The notes beneath the pieces are model-generated. The model was not told the DNA's origin. It saw only the letters and a program-made list of their open reading frames with translations, and searched no databases. Below are positions 32,407-42,445 of a stretch of 64,000 nt of DNA, one piece after another. Within the stretch, counting starts at the first letter, position 1; every line of letters starts with the position of its first letter. Source of the stretch: Nocardioides cavernae (GTDB lineage: Bacteria > Actinomycetota > Actinomycetes > Propionibacteriales > Nocardioidaceae); NCBI RefSeq assembly GCF_013410035.1, contig NZ_JACCBW010000003.1:248001-312000 (forward strand), written 5' to 3'. Both the position numbers and the translations under genes were made by a program.

Positions 32407-32733
32407 GACGCGACGGGCGATGGAGCGCCTCCCGCTCGAGGACGCGATCGCAGGTGGTGGTGTCCGATGACGGGCGCTCCTCTCCTTCGGTCGGGAGCCG
32501 GGCTCGCACGAGTCCGACGCACGTTGGTCGTGTCGAGCGCCCGATTCGTCACGCTCCAGGGGCGTACTTCTCGCGAGGATCGGACACGAGCGGCTCGGTC
32601 GAGACGCTGTCGCTGCTGGGGATCGGACTCGCGGTCGTCTGCGCATGCCGCCGTGGGCGCCCGTACCGCCCATCGGGTGGTTCCGGTTGGGCGCCGACGT
32701 CCAGAGGCAGATCGAGACTGTCCCTGCGCTGAC
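32407..32733. other. Intergenic, 327 bp, no gene seen
   Basis: This gap lies between the response regulator start and the flavoprotein stop, both on the minus strand. Frames exist on both strands but are Arg/Ser/Pro-rich with no ribosome site and no recognisable domain. It should contain the response regulator promoter and may include an unrecognised N-terminal extension of that protein. Confidence 0.6.
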
Positions 32734-33936
32734 TCAGACCTTGCCGCGCAGGATGCGTCTGAAGTACGTCTGCGGCAACGCGTAGCGGTCCAGCAACCAC
32801 GTGGAGTGGCGGGGTCTGACGAGATCAGGGAACGGGACCGTGGGAACGCGACGCCCGGTCCGGTCCACCTCGAGCAGCATGAGCTCGTGACGTCCGGTGG
32901 TGATCGGCATGACGGTGTACCCGTCGTAACGCCGGAGCTCGCGACCGTCCTTGCCGGCGGCCGCTGCTGCGAGGTTGTGGGCGAGCACCTCGACCTGCTT
33001 GCGCAGTGCGCCGCCCGAGGGCGGGGTCGCGACGGCGGCGACGTCACCGATGGACCACACGGCCGGATGGGCGCGGTGCCGCAAGGTCTCGGGGTCGATG
33101 TCGACCAGCCCGGCAGGCGACCCGTCCGAGAGGCCCGAGCGGACGACCCAGTCCGGTGCTCGGTAGTGCGGCACCACGTGGGCGAAGTCGACGTCGTCGA
33201 GCTCGACCTCACCTGCAGGAGTGCGGACCCTCACCTGGTGCGGAGCGACCCGCGTGACCCGTGCGTCGCGCACGACGGCGACGCCGTACGACGCGAACGC
33301 CGCCCCCAGGATGTGGTCCGTTCCTCCATCGCCGACGGGTGTGCTCCGTGGGAGGACCACGGTCACGTCGATGTCGTCGAGGACGCCGGCGCGTCGCCAG
33401 TGGTCGCACGCCATGAACAACGGCTTGAGGGCGGTCGCCGCGCACGGAGCCGGTTCGGGCGGCACCGTGAAGAGCACCCGGCCACGGGTCCGCCCGCTGA
33501 GCGCCGGCCACACCCGGGTGACGCCGTCGATCGTGAACGTGGACGCGGCCCATCCGTCGGCGTACGCCTCGGCCAGGCCGGGGGTCGCGTCCCAGTCCTC
33601 CTCCAGGCCGGTGCACAGCACGAGGGCGCGACAGCTGACGGGACCGCCCCCCGTGTGCACCACCGGCCCCGGGACCTCACCCGTGGGCTCGAGGTCGACG
33701 CTGACGACTCGATCGCTGATCCAGGTGCACCCGTCCGGGACCACGTCCGAGGCGGCACGCTCGAGCGATGCCATCACGGCCTCGCCGGCGCCGACGTAGT
33801 TCAGCAGCGGTCGGTAGCGGTGCACCGTCTCTGACTCGACGAGCGCCACGTCGGGCGCGCCGTCGCGTAGCAGGCGCGCGGCCAACGACACCCCGGCGTT
33901 GCCTCCGCCCACGATGAGCACGTCATGATGTCGCAC
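32734..33936 (-). CDS. SQR-like FAD/NAD(P) oxidoreductase
   Basis: A 400-residue flavoprotein resembling sulfide:quinone oxidoreductases of the mitochondrial type. It has DVLIVGGGNAGVSLAARLL, a central AATALKPLFMACDHWRR and WSIGDVAAVATPPSGGALRKQ. In active SQR two cysteines form the redox disulfide. Here Cys165 (EPAPCAAT) matches the first, but the position after IGD, the second, is Val299. It may therefore oxidise something other than sulfide or use a different thiol. The C-terminal stretch after residue 370 may be a membrane-association segment. GTG at 33936 follows GAGGGGG. No sulfur-metabolism gene adjoins it. Confidence 0.8.
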   Translation of the reverse strand: MRHHDVLIVGGGNAGVSLAARLLRDGAPDVALVESETVHRYRPLLNYVGAGEAVMASLERAASDVVPDGCTWISDRVVSVDLEPTGEVPGPVVHTGGGPVSCRALVLCTGLEEDWDATPGLAEAYADGWAASTFTIDGVTRVWPALSGRTRGRVLFTVPPEPAPCAATALKPLFMACDHWRRAGVLDDIDVTVVLPRSTPVGDGGTDHILGAAFASYGVAVVRDARVTRVAPHQVRVRTPAGEVELDDVDFAHVVPHYRAPDWVVRSGLSDGSPAGLVDIDPETLRHRAHPAVWSIGDVAAVATPPSGGALRKQVEVLAHNLAAAAAGKDGRELRRYDGYTVMPITTGRHELMLLEVDRTGRRVPTVPFPDLVRPRHSTWLLDRYALPQTYFRRILRGKV

Positions 33937-34104
33937 CGCGCCCCCTCGTGTCCTCGTGCTCGCGCTGGTGGTTCCGACCCTACGGGGACGCCGGGCGGCC
34001 CGACCCGGCCATGAGCCTCGGGACTCCGGACGCGTCGCCGAGCACGTGGTGCCGTCGTCGGGGTGGGGTCGCGGCTGCTGGTGCTCGACGGACCGCGAGC
34101 CCGA

Positions 34105-34875
34105 TCAGACGTCGTGGCGGAGCACGGCGCGATAGCCCCAGTCCTCCCCCAGCGGTCCCGTCGCCATGCGGTCCGTGAACGCGGGGTGCCCGGCCGGCCG
34201 ACAGCTCTCGACGCACAGACCCGTCCCCCGGGCCAGCAGCTCGAGGTCGACCGGCGCGTAGCAGCGGACCGTCTGGGCCATCGGTGGGCCGTCCGGCCCG
34301 TCGAACCACCAGGTGTCGACGAACCGCGCCCCGACGACGTCGTAGTCGACGACGTTGCGACACCCGGTCTCCTCGTCGACCTCGTCCGTGCCGGCCCACC
34401 GGATCCACGCGGCGGGGTTGTAGACGTCGAGGACCACGTGCCCGCCCTCGTCCAGCCACCGTGAGCCAGCCGCCTCGAGGATCGCGCGTTGGTGGGCGTC
34501 GTCGCCCATGCCGAAGCCGTTCCACATGGTCACCACGTCGAAGCGGGCGCCGAGGTCGTGGGTGAGGAAGTCCCCCTCCACCACCGTCAGGTCGACGCCG
34601 TGCTCGCGTGCGAGGTCGCGCGCGAAGCCGGCCCGCACGCCGCTCAGCTCCACCGCCGTCACGTCGTAGCCCAGGCGCGCGGTCGCGACGGCGGACCCGC
34701 CTGCTCCGGCACCCAGCTCGAGGACCCGCCCGGCGACCCGGCCGGTGAGGGTCTCGACGGCCTGCGCGCGCTCGACGTGGTGGTCCAGGACGCCCGACGG
34801 TCCGGCGACCTCCGACTTCCTGTCGTAGAAGCCGCGCACCCATCCGGGCGTCGCGGCCGCTGCTGCTGGCGTCAT
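34105..34875 (-). CDS. SAM-dependent methyltransferase
   Basis: A 256-residue class I methyltransferase. Motif I is VLELGAGAGGSAVATARLG (about 58-76), the acidic end of beta 2 is VTAVELSG, motif II is VEGDFL, and the post-motif strand is FDVVTMWNGFGMGDD. The N-terminus (GFYDRKSEVAGP) resembles small-molecule methyltransferases. The substrate cannot be inferred. ATG at 34875 follows AAGGAGGA. It is unlinked to any obvious pathway, and the direction matches the ABC system downstream, with 115 bp between. Confidence 0.85.
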   Translation of the reverse strand: MTPAAAAATPGWVRGFYDRKSEVAGPSGVLDHHVERAQAVETLTGRVAGRVLELGAGAGGSAVATARLGYDVTAVELSGVRAGFARDLAREHGVDLTVVEGDFLTHDLGARFDVVTMWNGFGMGDDAHQRAILEAAGSRWLDEGGHVVLDVYNPAAWIRWAGTDEVDEETGCRNVVDYDVVGARFVDTWWFDGPDGPPMAQTVRCYAPVDLELLARGTGLCVESCRPAGHPAFTDRMATGPLGEDWGYRAVLRHDV

Positions 34876-34990
34876 CTGCGGTCCTCCTTGGCTGAGGGGT
34901 GCCGTGGTGGCCGGTACGGCCGGGGGCACCGTCCCATCATCGACGGGCCGCCCTCACGACGCACGCAGTGCCGCGCGGACGAGCGCGGCG

Positions 34991-35761
34991 TCAGCCCGGC
35001 TCGAGCACTCGCCGCAGGAACTGCTTCGTACGCTCCTGCTGCGGGTCGCGGAGCACCTCGGAGCCACCCTGCTCGGCGATGACGCCTGCGTCGAGGAAGA
35101 GCACCTGGTCGGCGACGTCGCGGGCGAAGCGGATCTCGTGGGTGACGATCACGAGGGTCCAGCCCGAGGTCGCCAGGTCGCGGATGACCGCCAGCACCTC
35201 GCCGACCAGCTCGGGGTCGAGCGCCGAGGTGGGCTCGTCGAACAGCACGACCTCCGGGTTCAGGGCGAGCGCGCGGGCGATGCCGACGCGCTGCTGCTGG
35301 CCGCCGGAGAGCTGCGAGGGGTACTGGTCCTCCCGCCCGGCGAGGCCGACCTGCTCGAGCAGGCGGCGGGCGTCGGCGGTGGCCTCGTCGACCTCGCGGC
35401 CCTGCACCTGAACAGGCCCTTCGAGCAGGTTCTGCAGGACCGTCTTGTGCGGGAAGAGGTGGTGCGACTGGAAGACCATGCCGCTGTGCGAGCGCAGGGC
35501 CTCGACCTCGTCGCGCCGGGTGGACCGGTCGACCGAGGCGTCGCCGAAGTCGACGGTGGCGTCAGCGATGCGTACGGTCCCGCTGTCCGGCACCTCGAGG
35601 ACGTTCAGCGAGCGCAGGATGGTCGTCTTGCCGGATCCCGACGGACCGATGATCGCGGTGGCCGTCCCCTCGTCGGCGCTGAGGTCGACGCCCTTGAGCA
35701 CCTCGTTGTCGCCGAAGGCCTTGCGCAGCCCGCGGGCCTCGATCAGTGGCGTGGTGCTCAT
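34991..35761 (-). CDS. Polar amino-acid ABC transporter ATP-binding protein
   Basis: A 256-residue ATPase of the GlnQ/HisP group, with Walker [16 protein letters not shown] loop [17 protein letters not shown], signature [16 protein letters not shown] and Walker [15 protein letters not shown]. The HLFPHKTV region is typical of amino-acid importers. ATG at 35761 overlaps the permease stop by four bases (ATGA), so the two are translated together. Together with the fused permease/binding protein it forms a complete two-gene importer for an amino acid or related compound. Confidence 0.92.
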   Translation of the reverse strand: MSTTPLIEARGLRKAFGDNEVLKGVDLSADEGTATAIIGPSGSGKTTILRSLNVLEVPDSGTVRIADATVDFGDASVDRSTRRDEVEALRSHSGMVFQSHHLFPHKTVLQNLLEGPVQVQGREVDEATADARRLLEQVGLAGREDQYPSQLSGGQQQRVGIARALALNPEVVLFDEPTSALDPELVGEVLAVIRDLATSGWTLVIVTHEIRFARDVADQVLFLDAGVIAEQGGSEVLRDPQQERTKQFLRRVLEPG

Positions 35762-37251
35762 GCGGCATACCTCCCGAGCCGCTTCTCCAGCGGTCCTTGT
35801 GCTTGCGAGACCAGGAAGCAGACGACCCAGTAGTAGAGCGCGGCGAAGAGGTAGAGGGGCATGAAGTCCGCACTCGGCGACGCGGCGTTGACCGCCTGTC
35901 TCAGTAGCTCGGGCACCAGGATGACCGAGGCCAGCGAGGTGTCCTTGATCAGCGAGAGCAGCGTGTTGGACAGTGGCGGCACCGCGATCCGTGCGGCCTG
36001 CGGCAGCACGATCCGGCGCATCAGCTGCGGGTAGCGCATGCCGATCGTGGTGGCCGCCTCGTACTGCCCGCGTGGGACGGACAGGATCGAGCCGCGGATG
36101 ACCTCAGCGGCATAGCCACCGACGTTGAGGCTGAGCGCGAGGATGGCGGCGGGCACGGGCGGGATGGTCAGCCCGATCTGGCCGAGGCCGTAGAACGCGA
36201 TGAAGAGCTGGACCAGGAGCGGGGTGCCACGGATCGCGGAGATGTAGACGCGGGCGGGCAGCTGGACGAGCCGGTTGGACGACATCCTGGCCAGTGCCGT
36301 GAGCAGCGCCAGCACCAGGCCGATCGCGAAGCTGGCGGCGGTGAGCGGAAGCGTGTAGACCAGCAGCCCCCGGAGCATGGGCCACGCCGCGCCTCGGACG
36401 ACCTCGGCGGTCGAGCGGGTGTCCGAGCCCTTCACGTCGGTGACCTCGGCGGCGTCCTCGACCGTCACGTCGGCGCCGAAGTAGTCCTCCGAGATGTCCG
36501 CGAGCGTGCCGTCGTCGGCCAGCCTGGCGAGGGCGTCGTCGGCCTCCTGCTGCAGCTCGGGGTCGTCCTGGCGGAAGGTCAGCGCCTGGCGGCTCACCTC
36601 CTCGCCCGCCTCGCCGACGATCTGGATCTCGTCGGACCCTGAGGATGCGAGGTAGTCGAGGACCGCGATGTTGTCGTTGACGACGACATCGACTCGCCCC
36701 TGCACGAGCAGCTCGGCTGCCTGGGCGAACTGGTCGACCGCGCGGATCTCGGCGCCGGCGTCGCGGGCGACCTGCGCCCAGTTGCTGGTCTCGTTCTCCG
36801 CGGCGACCAGGCCGTCGAGGTCGTCGAGCGTCGTGACGTCGTCGTTGCCGGCGGCGGTGACGATGACGCCTCGGGAGTAGGTGTAGGGCGCCGAGAAGAG
36901 GTACCGCGCCTCGCGCTCGGGGTTGATCGTGATCTGGTTGGCGATCACGTCGACCCGGCCGGCATCGAGCGCCGGGAAGATCGAGTCGAAGGGAGCCTCG
37001 ACGAACTCGAGGTCCCACCCGGCCTCGTCGGCCACGGCGCGGATCACCTCGATGTCGAAGCCGGTGAGCTCGTCGGTGTCGGGATCGTGGAACGTGAAGG
37101 GCGGGTACGTCCCCTCGGTCCCGACGCGGACCGTGCGCGCCTCCGCCGGGGTGCCCGCCGACTCGGCCGACGCCGCACCTCCCGAGAGGGCCAGGGTCGC
37201 GACGAGCCAGCTCAGGACCACGAGGGCGAGTGCGCGCCGCGACTGCTGCAT
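35758..37251 (-). CDS. Fused amino-acid ABC binding protein-permease
   Basis: A 497-residue fusion. A signal peptide ([24 protein letters not shown]) is followed by a family 3 solute-binding domain (about 35-255, with [19 protein letters not shown] and [19 protein letters not shown]). A permease domain (about 285-490) has five helices and the EAA-type loop [25 protein letters not shown]. The binding domain is thus tethered outside the membrane, as in some Gram-positive glutamine systems. TAACGT lies 7 bp before the ATG at 37251, indicating a leaderless start. The ligand is predicted polar amino acid, unspecified. Confidence 0.93.
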   Translation of the reverse strand: MQQSRRALALVVLSWLVATLALSGGAASAESAGTPAEARTVRVGTEGTYPPFTFHDPDTDELTGFDIEVIRAVADEAGWDLEFVEAPFDSIFPALDAGRVDVIANQITINPEREARYLFSAPYTYSRGVIVTAAGNDDVTTLDDLDGLVAAENETSNWAQVARDAGAEIRAVDQFAQAAELLVQGRVDVVVNDNIAVLDYLASSGSDEIQIVGEAGEEVSRQALTFRQDDPELQQEADDALARLADDGTLADISEDYFGADVTVEDAAEVTDVKGSDTRSTAEVVRGAAWPMLRGLLVYTLPLTAASFAIGLVLALLTALARMSSNRLVQLPARVYISAIRGTPLLVQLFIAFYGLGQIGLTIPPVPAAILALSLNVGGYAAEVIRGSILSVPRGQYEAATTIGMRYPQLMRRIVLPQAARIAVPPLSNTLLSLIKDTSLASVILVPELLRQAVNAASPSADFMPLYLFAALYYWVVCFLVSQAQGPLEKRLGRYAA

Positions 37252-37258
37252 GAAAGTC

Positions 37259-37264
37259 ACGTTA
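37259..37264 (-). promoter_or_regulatory. Leaderless -10 box TAACGT for the amino-acid importer
   Basis: Reads TAACGT on the minus strand with a 7-bp gap to the ATG at 37251. The divergent serine hydrolase gene starts only 53 bp away. Confidence 0.5.
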
Positions 37265-37304
37265 GTCGCTGCTCTTTCGATCGGTCGACCGGCCGCGCGG
37301 CACA

Positions 37305-38186
37305 ATGAGCCTCGTGTCCCGCGCGCAGGAGGTCCTCGACCGCATCGTCCGGGATGCTGAGGGTGACGGGTTCGACGCCCATGCTGCTCACGTGCTCGTC
37401 GGCGACGAGGTCGCGCAGCACTCGTGGCACGAGGACGTACGCCGCGACGTCCACTCGGCCTCGAAGGCAGTCTGCGTGCTCGCCGCGGGAATCGCCCATG
37501 ACGCCGGCGTCTTCGACGTCGATGCACCGGTGGCGCAGTGGTTCCCCCGGGTGGTGTGCGGGCCGGGCGTCGAGGAGGTGACCACGCGGCACCTGCTCAG
37601 CATGACGAGCGGCATCGATCTCGCCTGGTCCGGGACGCTGATGACCGACTGGCCGGACCTGGCCCACGAGTTCCTGTCCCGTCCGACCACGGGCCGGAGC
37701 TTCCAGTACTCCAACGCCAGCACCTACACCGCCATGCGCGCGCTCGGGGCCGTCGTCGGCGACGTGCACGCGTGGCTGACCCCGCGGCTCTACGAGCCGC
37801 TCGCCATCGACGCCCCCGAGTGGGACCGCTGCCCCCACGGGTGGATCGAGGCCGGCGGAGGCCTCCACCTGACCGTGGACGAGCTCGCCCGGATCGGCCG
37901 GCTCATCCGGGACGACGGCGTGTGGCAGGGCGCACGCCTGGTGTCGTCGCGTTGGCCGGAGGCGATGCGCTCGGACTGGATCGAGCACCAAGCACCCCCG
38001 TCCTACGCGCGCTACTCGCTCGGCGCGTGGGGCGGGCCGGGCGATGCATGGCGCCTGCACGGCGCCCACGGCCAGCTGGTGGTGTTCTGCCGCGACGCCG
38101 TCGTCACGATCACCGCCGACGACCACTTCGGCGCCGACCGGATGGCCGAGCGGGTGGTCGAGGCCGTCGAGTCCGTGTCGGCCTGA
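37305..38186 (+). CDS. Cytoplasmic serine hydrolase, beta-lactamase family
   Basis: A 293-residue member of the class C beta-lactamase-like family with SASK (Ser51, Lys54), YSN (Tyr135-Asn137) and a terminal LHGAHGQ in the place of the HxG triad. There is no signal peptide, which is unusual for DD-peptidases and points to an intracellular esterase or amidase. The start is ambiguous: the ATG at 37305 is given, but CACAAT (37301-37306) could be a -10 box for a leaderless GTG at 37314, nine bases in. It is divergent from the amino-acid importer. Confidence 0.85.
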   Translation: MSLVSRAQEVLDRIVRDAEGDGFDAHAAHVLVGDEVAQHSWHEDVRRDVHSASKAVCVLAAGIAHDAGVFDVDAPVAQWFPRVVCGPGVEEVTTRHLLSMTSGIDLAWSGTLMTDWPDLAHEFLSRPTTGRSFQYSNASTYTAMRALGAVVGDVHAWLTPRLYEPLAIDAPEWDRCPHGWIEAGGGLHLTVDELARIGRLIRDDGVWQGARLVSSRWPEAMRSDWIEHQAPPSYARYSLGAWGGPGDAWRLHGAHGQLVVFCRDAVVTITADDHFGADRMAERVVEAVESVSA

Positions 38187-38353
38187 CCACCACGACGGGG
38201 TCACCGCCGGACGCGACGTACGGGTCCCACACCTCGAGCACTCACGGAGGCCCACCTGCTCGGCCGGTGGGACGCCACCGTGCCTCGATCTCGGCCCGCA
38301 CGTGCCTCCCCGCGTTCGGTGGGGTCCGTAGCCGCACGGGAGGTGTCTGCGCA

Positions 38354-41300
38354 CTAGCTGACGTTGACGGTGGCCGTTCCGGTGCGTCGGGTGGATCGTC
38401 CGGTGACCGTGATGCGGACCTTGCCGGGCTCGAGGGTGCGCGGAAGCGTGATCCGACGGACGAGGGTGCTGGCGTCGGCGCGCGTGCCAGTGCGACCGAC
38501 GCGCTCACCGTTGACGGTGATGACGTAGCGCTCGCCGAACCCCAGTCCGGTCACCCGCAGGCGGATCGTCGTACCCCGCGTGGCGCGTGCCACCGTTCCG
38601 ACCGTGAGGCGTGTGGGTGCCCGCACTGCCACGACCGAGGTGCTCGCGCTGGTGGAGCCGAGCTCGTTGGACGCGATCATCCGGAAGGTGTGCAGGCCCG
38701 TGCGGTCGAGCGTGACCTTGGCCGACCCGTTCGCGGGGACGGGCGAGGCGCCGTAGGCCTCGCGCAGGAGATCCTGCAGTGCCCCGGTGGCGCTCAGGGA
38801 TGCACCTCCGTGGCTGGTCCAGCTGACCGTGGCCGTGCGGCCGCGCCTGATCGTGGGCTGGCCATCGGGGGTCGCGGCGGCTTCGCGTGCCCCGGCCGGT
38901 ACGGAGATGGTCAGCTGCACCGAGGGGGCCTGGTCGGTGGCCACGGGCCCGGTGCTGCTCGAACGGGTCGACGCGTCGGTGTAGCCGGCCCTCGTGGCGA
39001 TGACCCTCACGCTGATGCGTTGCCCGCGATGCGCGGAGGTGAGCAGCAACGTCGCGCTGTCGGCTCCGGGGATCGACATGTCGTCGGCGAGCCACTCGAA
39101 ACGGTACGCCGTGGCGGCGGGTGCGGTGGGTCCGGTGAGGGCGGTGAGCACGTGCCCGACCTGCGCCGTACCGCTGACCGCTGCCGGCGGAGCCGTGGCG
39201 AAGGTGGCCCGGACGACGGCGGCGCTCATCTCGGATGCGGCTGTGGCGTCGACGTACCCCTCGCGGGACGCACTCACCTCGACGGTGATCCGCTTCCCGA
39301 CCAGCTCCGCGGGCAGGGCCAGCTCCTCGCCAGCAGCACCGCCTATCTGGCTGCCGTCGGCGAACCACGCATAGGTGTAGCTGTCGGCGGCCGGCGTCGG
39401 CGCGGAGACAACCGCCTTCAGCACGCCGTCCACGACCGGGGTGCCGGTGACCTGAGCGTCAGGCCCGGTGGTGAACGCCGCTTTCGCGACAGCCGCCGTG
39501 GCGGCCGAGGTGTCGGTGGCGTCGGCGTACCCGTCGCGTGCCGAGGTCACCGTGACCGTGATCGTCGTGCCGACCATCGCGGGCGTCAGGTCGAGGGTGC
39601 GGCCGGTGGCCCCGCTGATGGTGGTGCCGTCAGCGGCCCACGCGTAGGTGAACGACTCCGCAGGCGGCGACGTCGACCCCAGCTGCGCCGCACCGGGCGA
39701 CGCGGTCAGGGTGCCGTCCACGACCGGGGTGCCGGTGATCTGAGCTTCCGGCCCCGTGGTGAACGCCGCCTTCGCGACAGCAACCGTGGCGGCCGAGGTG
39801 TCGGTGGCGTCGGCGTACCCGTCGCGTGCCGCGGTCACCGTGACCGTGATCGTCTGACCGACCATCGCGGGCGTCAGGTCGAGGGTGCGGCCGGTGGCCC
39901 CGCTGATGGTGGTGCCGTCAGCGGCCCACGAGTAGGTGAACGACTCCGCAGCCGGCGACGTCGACCCCAGCTGGGCCGCACCGGGCGACGCAGTCAGAGT
40001 GCCGTCCACGACCGGGGTGCCGGTGATCTCGGCGTCCGGTCCAGTGGTGAACGAGCCCGACGTGACGGGCCCAACACCGAGGGTGGCGTCGACGGCGTCG
40101 GCGTGGCCGTTCCTGGTGACCGTGACGCTGAGGGTGATGGTCCGCCCGAGCTGGGCCACCGTCGGGGTGAAGTCGAGGTGGATGGCGCCGGGGATCTCGA
40201 CGCCATCAGCGAGCCACTGCAGCCCGTAGGTGTCGGGGTTGACGTTGTAGTCGCCGATCTCGGCCGACAGCGTGGAGCCCACGGCGGGGGTGCCACTGAT
40301 CGAGGGCGCCTGGTCGGCGATCACGGCGGCGGTCAGGGCGAGTGAATGGGTGCCGCCGGCGGCGATGGCCGTGTTGGGCCGGCCGTTGAGCGAGGTCGGG
40401 ATCGTGCGAGCCCCGTTGGCATTGGTGCCCCAGCCGACGATCTGCCGGTCGCTGGTCATGGCCAGCGTGTGGTCGGATCCAGCTCCCGTGGCGACAGCGA
40501 CGACGGTCTTGGTCGCCAGGCTGGCAGGAACGACGGCCTGGTTCGAGGTGTTGTCACCACCCCAGGCGGTGACCTTGCCGTCAGCGGTCAGGGCAATCGA
40601 GTGGGTCGTACCGCCGCCGATCGCGACGACGGTCCTTCCGCTCAGGGTGGCGGGCACGGTGCTCTGGCCCTGGGTGTTGCTCCCCCAGGCCACGACCTGT
40701 CCGTCCGACGTCAGTGCGAGGCTGTGGTTCGAGCCGGCAGCGACGGCGACCACGAGCTTCCCGTTCAAGACGTCAGGGATGGCTGCTTGACCGGCGGAGT
40801 TGCTGCCCCAGGCAGTGAGCTGTCCGTCGTCGGTGAGGGCGAGCGAATGGGCGTCGCCGGCCGCGACGGCGATCACGGTGCGTCCGTCGAGGGTGGCGGG
40901 TACGGCGGTCCGTGCGTTGCCGCTGTTGCCCCACGCCAGGACCCGTCCGTCCGTGGTCAGGGCGAGGTTGTGGTTGGTCCCGGCGGCGATGGCGGCGACC
41001 GTCTGTGCGGCCACGGCGCTCGGGACAGTCCCCTGGGTGCCGGCACCCCAGGCGGTGATCTTGCCGTCGGCGGTGAGGGCGAGGGTGTGGTTGAACCCGG
41101 CCGCGATCGCTGTGACCGTCTTCCGCGCCAACGATGCCGGGACGGTGCTCTCGCCCTGGAAGTTGCTGCCCCAGGCTGTGACGCGGCCCCCCGCGGTCAC
41201 GGTGCCGGTCGCGGCAGAGGTGGTCACGGCATCTGCGTACCCCGACTTCTCGGCGGTGACCGTGACGGTGAGGGTCTTGCCGAGGTCAGCCGGCGTGGGG

Positions 41301-42445
41301 CGGTACGTCGCGGCGCTGGTGCCGACGGGCGTGCCGTTCGCCTTCCACACGAAGTCGACCGAGTCGGGATCCGCGGTGTAGGTGCCGGGGACGGCGGTCA
41401 GTGCGTTCGATACCTGCGGCACCCCGGAGATCACGGGTGCGTGGTCGGCACGCAACGCGGCGGTGATCGCCAGCGAGTGGGTGCCGCCCGCCGCGAGTGC
41501 GCTGACGCGCAAGCCATCGAGCTTGGACGGGACCGGCGCCAGGCCGGCGCCGCCGTAGCCCCACGTGACGAGTTCTCCGGCGCTCGTCAGGGCCAGGGTG
41601 TGGTACGTGCCTGCCGCGATCGCGATGACCGTCTCGTCAGCGAGGCTGGGAGGCGCTGTGATCTGCCCGTTGCCGTTGTTGCCCCAGGCCGTGACCTTGC
41701 CATCGCTGGTCAGGGCGACCGAGTGGTTGGCACCGGCGGCGATGGCCGTCACGGTCTTGCCGTCCAAGCTGGAGGGGACGTTCGTCTGACCCTGGTCTCC
41801 GAACCCCCACGCCGTCACACGACCGTCACTGGTCAGGGCGAGCGAGTGCGCGAAGCCGGCGGCGATTGCCGTGACGTGCTTGTCGTTCAGAGCAGGGTCA
41901 GCGGCCGCCTGGCCGAAGCTGTTCGACCCCCACCCGATGACCTGGCCGTCACTGGAGAGAGCGAGGGAGTGCTGGCCTCCGGCTGCGATGGCGGTGACTG
42001 TCGTGCCCGCGAGCGCGGCAGGAGGCGTGGCCTGCCCGGCCTGGTTGTCGCCCCACCCGACGACCTCGCCGTCGCTCGTCAGCGCCAGGGAATGGGCCTG
42101 ACCGGCGGCGACGCTCGTCGCGGTCTTCGTGGCCAGTACGGACGGGGGCGTGGTGCTGCCTGCGAGGTTCACCCCCCACGCTGTGACCCTTCCGTCACTG
42201 GTCAGCGCCAGCGAGTGAGCCTGCCCAGCGGCCACCGCGGTCACGGTCTTGTCAGCCAAGCTGGCCGGGACGACCGCCTGCTGCCCACCGCTGGCACCCC
42301 ATGCCACGACCTTCCCACCCTGCGACGCCGACACGGCAGCTCCGACAGGCGCTGCCTCCGCAGGTGCCACGGCAGCGAGAAGCCCCGCGACGAGAAGCAC
42401 GGTCATCGCGGTGAACAGCCGCGCGGCCGCGCCTGCCCCACCCAC
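38354..42445 (-). CDS. Giant secreted RCC1-repeat and Ig-repeat protein
   Basis: About 1363 residues. GTG at 42445 follows GGGAAGGG and gives a signal peptide ending VAPAEA; GTG at 42499 and ATG at 42541 are in-frame alternatives. Domain order: seven RCC1-type repeats (units of about 45 residues with xVxAWGxN... VAAGxxHSLALTSDG), an Ig-like domain (HAPVISGVPQVSN), seven more RCC1 repeats, then five Ig-like units. Two of the units are nearly identical, about 96 residues each (FTTGP... TGTPVVDGTLTASPGAAQ). A C-terminal region of about 230 residues holds two further beta domains. RCC1 sets of seven normally close into one propeller, so two propellers are expected. Probably a surface or matrix-binding protein; no enzymatic motif or sortase signal was seen. 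Confidence 0.85.
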   Translation of the reverse strand: MGGAGAAARLFTAMTVLLVAGLLAAVAPAEAAPVGAAVSASQGGKVVAWGASGGQQAVVPASLADKTVTAVAAGQAHSLALTSDGRVTAWGVNLAGSTTPPSVLATKTATSVAAGQAHSLALTSDGEVVGWGDNQAGQATPPAALAGTTVTAIAAGGQHSLALSSDGQVIGWGSNSFGQAAADPALNDKHVTAIAAGFAHSLALTSDGRVTAWGFGDQGQTNVPSSLDGKTVTAIAAGANHSVALTSDGKVTAWGNNGNGQITAPPSLADETVIAIAAGTYHTLALTSAGELVTWGYGGAGLAPVPSKLDGLRVSALAAGGTHSLAITAALRADHAPVISGVPQVSNALTAVPGTYTADPDSVDFVWKANGTPVGTSAATYRPTPADLGKTLTVTVTAEKSGYADAVTTSAATGTVTAGGRVTAWGSNFQGESTVPASLARKTVTAIAAGFNHTLALTADGKITAWGAGTQGTVPSAVAAQTVAAIAAGTNHNLALTTDGRVLAWGNSGNARTAVPATLDGRTVIAVAAGDAHSLALTDDGQLTAWGSNSAGQAAIPDVLNGKLVVAVAAGSNHSLALTSDGQVVAWGSNTQGQSTVPATLSGRTVVAIGGGTTHSIALTADGKVTAWGGDNTSNQAVVPASLATKTVVAVATGAGSDHTLAMTSDRQIVGWGTNANGARTIPTSLNGRPNTAIAAGGTHSLALTAAVIADQAPSISGTPAVGSTLSAEIGDYNVNPDTYGLQWLADGVEIPGAIHLDFTPTVAQLGRTITLSVTVTRNGHADAVDATLGVGPVTSGSFTTGPDAEITGTPVVDGTLTASPGAAQLGSTSPAAESFTYSWAADGTTISGATGRTLDLTPAMVGQTITVTVTAARDGYADATDTSAATVAVAKAAFTTGPEAQITGTPVVDGTLTASPGAAQLGSTSPPAESFTYAWAADGTTISGATGRTLDLTPAMVGTTITVTVTSARDGYADATDTSAATAAVAKAAFTTGPDAQVTGTPVVDGVLKAVVSAPTPAADSYTYAWFADGSQIGGAAGEELALPAELVGKRITVEVSASREGYVDATAASEMSAAVVRATFATAPPAAVSGTAQVGHVLTALTGPTAPAATAYRFEWLADDMSIPGADSATLLLTSAHRGQRISVRVIATRAGYTDASTRSSSTGPVATDQAPSVQLTISVPAGAREAAATPDGQPTIRRGRTATVSWTSHGGASLSATGALQDLLREAYGASPVPANGSAKVTLDRTGLHTFRMIASNELGSTSASTSVVAVRAPTRLTVGTVARATRGTTIRLRVTGLGFGERYVITVNGERVGRTGTRADASTLVRRITLPRTLEPGKVRITVTGRSTRRTGTATVNVS
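39441..40016. repeat. 288-bp coding tandem repeat (two near-identical copies)
   Basis: GTGCCGGTGA recurs at 39441, 39729 and 40017, a constant 288 bp, i.e. 96 codons. The DNA between is almost identical, including third codon positions, for two full units. This encodes the Ig-like units of the RCC1 protein. Confidence 0.85.
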
